Below, in pieces: positions 62,029 through 64,000 of a DNA stretch of 64,000 bases. The stretch spans positions 62,001 through 126,000 of the forward strand of contig NZ_NOXG01000004.1 of the NCBI RefSeq assembly GCF_003207955.1, in the 5' to 3' direction. Below the pieces are notes generated by a model. The model did no database searches, was not told where the DNA came from, and saw only the letters and a program-made list of their open reading frames with translations. How positions within the stretch are numbered: the stretch's first letter is position 1; each line of letters opens with the position of its first letter. A program made the translations under genes and the position numbers. This DNA is from Novacetimonas pomaceti (GTDB lineage Bacteria > Pseudomonadota > Alphaproteobacteria > Acetobacterales > Acetobacteraceae).

Positions 62029-63261
62029 TTACGAGGCCTGCTGGGCCAGGTCGTAATCGTGCATCAGGGTGCTGGTGTTATGGAGGAATGCCTCCGCCAG
62101 CCCGGCATGAAGAAGCTCGTCATAGACCGCCAGCGTCGCATACTGCATGCCGTGGCTGGTGTAATGCGCCATCACGTTTTCCCGCGCCGTGGCGGCCATG
62201 GCCGTGCGCTGTTCGGGCGTCATGCCCAGGGCCGTGCGGATCGCCTCCGCCAGGGCGATGGCGTCGCCGGGCGGAAAGGTAAAGCCCGTCACCCCGTCTT
62301 CCACCGTTTCCAGCGCCGCGCCGTGGGCGGCGACCACGACGGGCCGGCCCATGGCCTGTGCCTCCACCACGACGCGGCCAAAGGGTTCGGGCCGCAGGGA
62401 CGGGACGACCACAAGGTCCGCCAGCATCATGGCGGCGGGCATGTCCGCGCAGTGGCCGGCAAAGCGCACCCGTTCACGCAGTCCCGTCTCCTTCGTGCGT
62501 TCCACCAGCGCCTGCGTGTGCCTGTCGCGTTCCTTCGCATCGCCGACGAAGACGCAGACCCATTCCCGCCCGCACCCGCCCGTCCGTTCCATCCGCGCCA
62601 GCGCGTCAAGCAGCAGCATCTGCCCCTTCCACGCCGTGATCCGTCCGGGCAGCAGGATGATGGCGGCCTGATCGGGCAGGTCCCATTTGTCCAGCAGGCC
62701 CTGCACCCTGTTGCCGCGCACGCCCTGCGGGTCGAAGCGCGTCACGTCCGCCCCGCGCGGGATCAGGCGCAGCCGGTCGTCGCCCACCCTGTATTCCGTG
62801 CGCAGCCTGTGTGCGATGTATTCGCTGACGGCGATGACCCGCTGCCCCGATGCCATGACGGCATTGTACCGCCGCTTTCCGGGGATGTTGTTGCCATAGA
62901 CGCCATGCCACGTCGTCACCAGCGGCACGCCCGTGCGGCGGCAGGCGGACGCCGCCGCCCATGCCGGCGCGCGTGAGCGCGCGTGAACCAGCCTTACGGA
63001 ATACTGGCGTATGATCTGCGCCAGGCGCAGCGAATTGCGCAGGATGGAGAACGGGTTCTTGGCCCGCAGGTCCAGATGGACCGGCGTTGCGCCGACATAG
63101 CGCAGTTTCGGGATCAGCCGCCCGCCCGCGCTGGCGACCAGGGCCGTGCCGCCGGCCTGCGTGATGGCGGCGGCCATTTCGATGGTGCCCTGTTCGATGC
63201 CGCCTGATTCAAGGGCTGGCAGGACCTGAAGGATGACAGGGCGCGTGGTCACGAATTCCAT
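62029..63261 (-). CDS. Glycosyltransferase family 4
   Basis: About 410 residues, GT-B fold. VILQVLPALESGGIEQGTIEMA (acceptor-domain start), VHARSRAPAWAAASAC, TTWHGVYG, VIAVSEYIAHRL, PGRITAWKGQMLLLDALA, and the nucleotide-sugar motif PSLRPEPFGRVVVEAQAMGRPVV with the two Glu of the ExxxxxxxE signature. Transfers a hexose to LPS or exopolysaccharide, inferred. ATG 63261 is chosen by similarity of the first residues to other GT4; ATG 63312 is a longer alternative. Divergent from the gene at 63377. Confidence 0.9.
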   Translation of the reverse strand: MEFVTTRPVILQVLPALESGGIEQGTIEMAAAITQAGGTALVASAGGRLIPKLRYVGATPVHLDLRAKNPFSILRNSLRLAQIIRQYSVRLVHARSRAPAWAAASACRRTGVPLVTTWHGVYGNNIPGKRRYNAVMASGQRVIAVSEYIAHRLRTEYRVGDDRLRLIPRGADVTRFDPQGVRGNRVQGLLDKWDLPDQAAIILLPGRITAWKGQMLLLDALARMERTGGCGREWVCVFVGDAKERDRHTQALVERTKETGLRERVRFAGHCADMPAAMMLADLVVVPSLRPEPFGRVVVEAQAMGRPVVVAAHGAALETVEDGVTGFTFPPGDAIALAEAIRTALGMTPEQRTAMAATARENVMAHYTSHGMQYATLAVYDELLHAGLAEAFLHNTSTLMHDYDLAQQAS

Positions 63262-63376
63262 TTCGGAATATGTATCACGTAAGCGACAGTTCTGCACCGC
63301 CTGTTGCAACATGTTGGGGTATCATCGCGTGTAGGTACTTGACGTTGGCCGGACAGGGGAGGACGAAGGAATCATT

Positions 63377-64000
63377 ATGATAACTTTTCCATGCATGTTT
63401 CCGTCGGCCTGCATCCGGTTTTCCGCCCGGCGTTCCGCGTTTCACGGCGCGTCCGCCATGCGCTGGCCCGGGCTGTGCATGCGTGCCATGCAACTGGGGA
63501 TGATTGTCGTGGCGCTGGAGTCGGCGGGCACCGCCGCGATCGCCGCGCGCGCGACCACGGTGGCGCGCGATACCCCTGACGAAACCGGCGCCACGCACGC
63601 GCGACAGGACGGCGCGGCCCTGCATCCCGCCGCCCCGGTTTCTGCGGGGCAGGGCGGCGCGACGGACGGGGCAGGGCGTGGCTTTTCATTTTCCACCTGC
63701 CAGTCGCACCTGTCGGACGATCCCGATGGCACCCGCGATTATGCCGAGGACTGGGAGGAGCATGGCGGCGGCGCGGAGGCGCAGTACTGCGGCGCGCTGG
63801 CGGAAATGGCGCTGGGCGACGTGGGCGACGCGGCGGGGACGCTGGACCGCCTGTCGCATGTCGCGCACTGGCCCCTTGGGGAGCCCGCGAACCAGGGAAA
63901 GGCGGCCTCCCCGGCGACAAGGGAGAAAACGGCCACGACCGCCGTCCCCCCGGTGGATGACATCGCCCATGATACCCCCGATTCCCTGCGCCGCCGCGCC
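63377..64000 (+). CDS. Hypothetical exported protein, C-terminus outside the window
   Basis: Open from ATG 63377 to the window end (208 codons, no stop). AAGGA lies 6 bases before the ATG. A hydrophobic stretch LGMIVVALESAGTAAIAARA at about 42-61 could be a membrane or signal helix after a basic region, followed by a Gly/Ala-rich part and then CQSHLSDDPDGTRDYAEDW, QYCGALAEMALGDVGDAAGTLDRL, which looks like a TPR-type helical repeat. Cys residues in these parts could form a disulfide. Divergent from the glycosyltransferase; no function is assigned. Confidence 0.6.
   Translation, partial: MITFPCMFPSACIRFSARRSAFHGASAMRWPGLCMRAMQLGMIVVALESAGTAAIAARATTVARDTPDETGATHARQDGAALHPAAPVSAGQGGATDGAGRGFSFSTCQSHLSDDPDGTRDYAEDWEEHGGGAEAQYCGALAEMALGDVGDAAGTLDRLSHVAHWPLGEPANQGKAASPATREKTATTAVPPVDDIAHDTPDSLRRRA

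Overview
This GC-rich 64 kb chromosomal window most likely comes from an acetic acid bacterium (Acetobacteraceae, close to Komagataeibacter/Gluconacetobacter). The basis is inference from gene order: ruvCAB-ybgC-tolQRAB-pal-cpoB-tilS-ftsH-folP-glmM is a typical alphaproteobacterial run, and murA-hisG-hisD-infA-maf-rng-yacG-tRNA-Phe is another. A PAS/GAF/GGDEF/EAL protein of the kind that controls c-di-GMP in cellulose-forming acetic acid bacteria, a CtrA-type regulator and an acetoin dehydrogenase operon fit the same group. No species call can be made from sequence reading alone.

Layout. 1-15 kb: Holliday junction resolution (ruvC is cut by the window edge), Tol-Pal envelope complex, tRNA-Ile lysidine synthase, FtsH protease, folate (folP), cell-wall precursor (glmM) and thiamine (thiD) genes, all rightward. 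15-20 kb: a CtrA-like regulator whose receiver has lost its phosphorylation site, small envelope proteins, a YfdX protein, a 39-residue membrane peptide and DNA polymerase IV. 20-25 kb: a sulfide-handling pair (sulfide:quinone oxidoreductase plus a persulfide-dioxygenase-like MBL protein) divergent from a peroxiredoxin, then an MntR-type regulator. 25-30 kb: acetoin dehydrogenase operon acoABC with a divergent AcoR-like regulator that lacks the sigma-54 AAA+ domain; a perfect 12-bp inverted repeat lies between them. 30-39 kb: sugar and accessory metabolism (xylulokinase, a major-royal-jelly-family protein, sugar porter, amidohydrolase, AGE epimerase, sulfurtransferase). 39-48 kb: tRNA-Glu, recJ, a threonine/alanine amino-acid pair (hom, aminotransferase), an OmpA-like lipoprotein, a ClpP paralogue and a ferritin-like di-iron protein. 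48-54 kb: a glycine-rich exported protein, cytochrome b561, an AT-rich gene-free stretch, the c-di-GMP phosphodiesterase, a GlcG/HbpS-like protein and tRNA-Phe. 54-64 kb: leftward housekeeping cluster, dCTP deaminase, a Rieske oxygenase, a glycosyltransferase and a rightward gene cut by the window end.

The two most notable observations are these. First, an intergenic palindromic repeat family has seven copies in the window; each is about 115-170 bp, with two hairpins enclosed by an outer stem. Several copies begin exactly at the stop codon of the preceding gene. Second, a natural D51E form of a CtrA-like response regulator also has its acidic pocket and conserved lysine replaced. Smaller regulatory signals (inverted repeats upstream of the Rieske oxygenase, of the sulfide genes and of a small membrane peptide) are listed separately.
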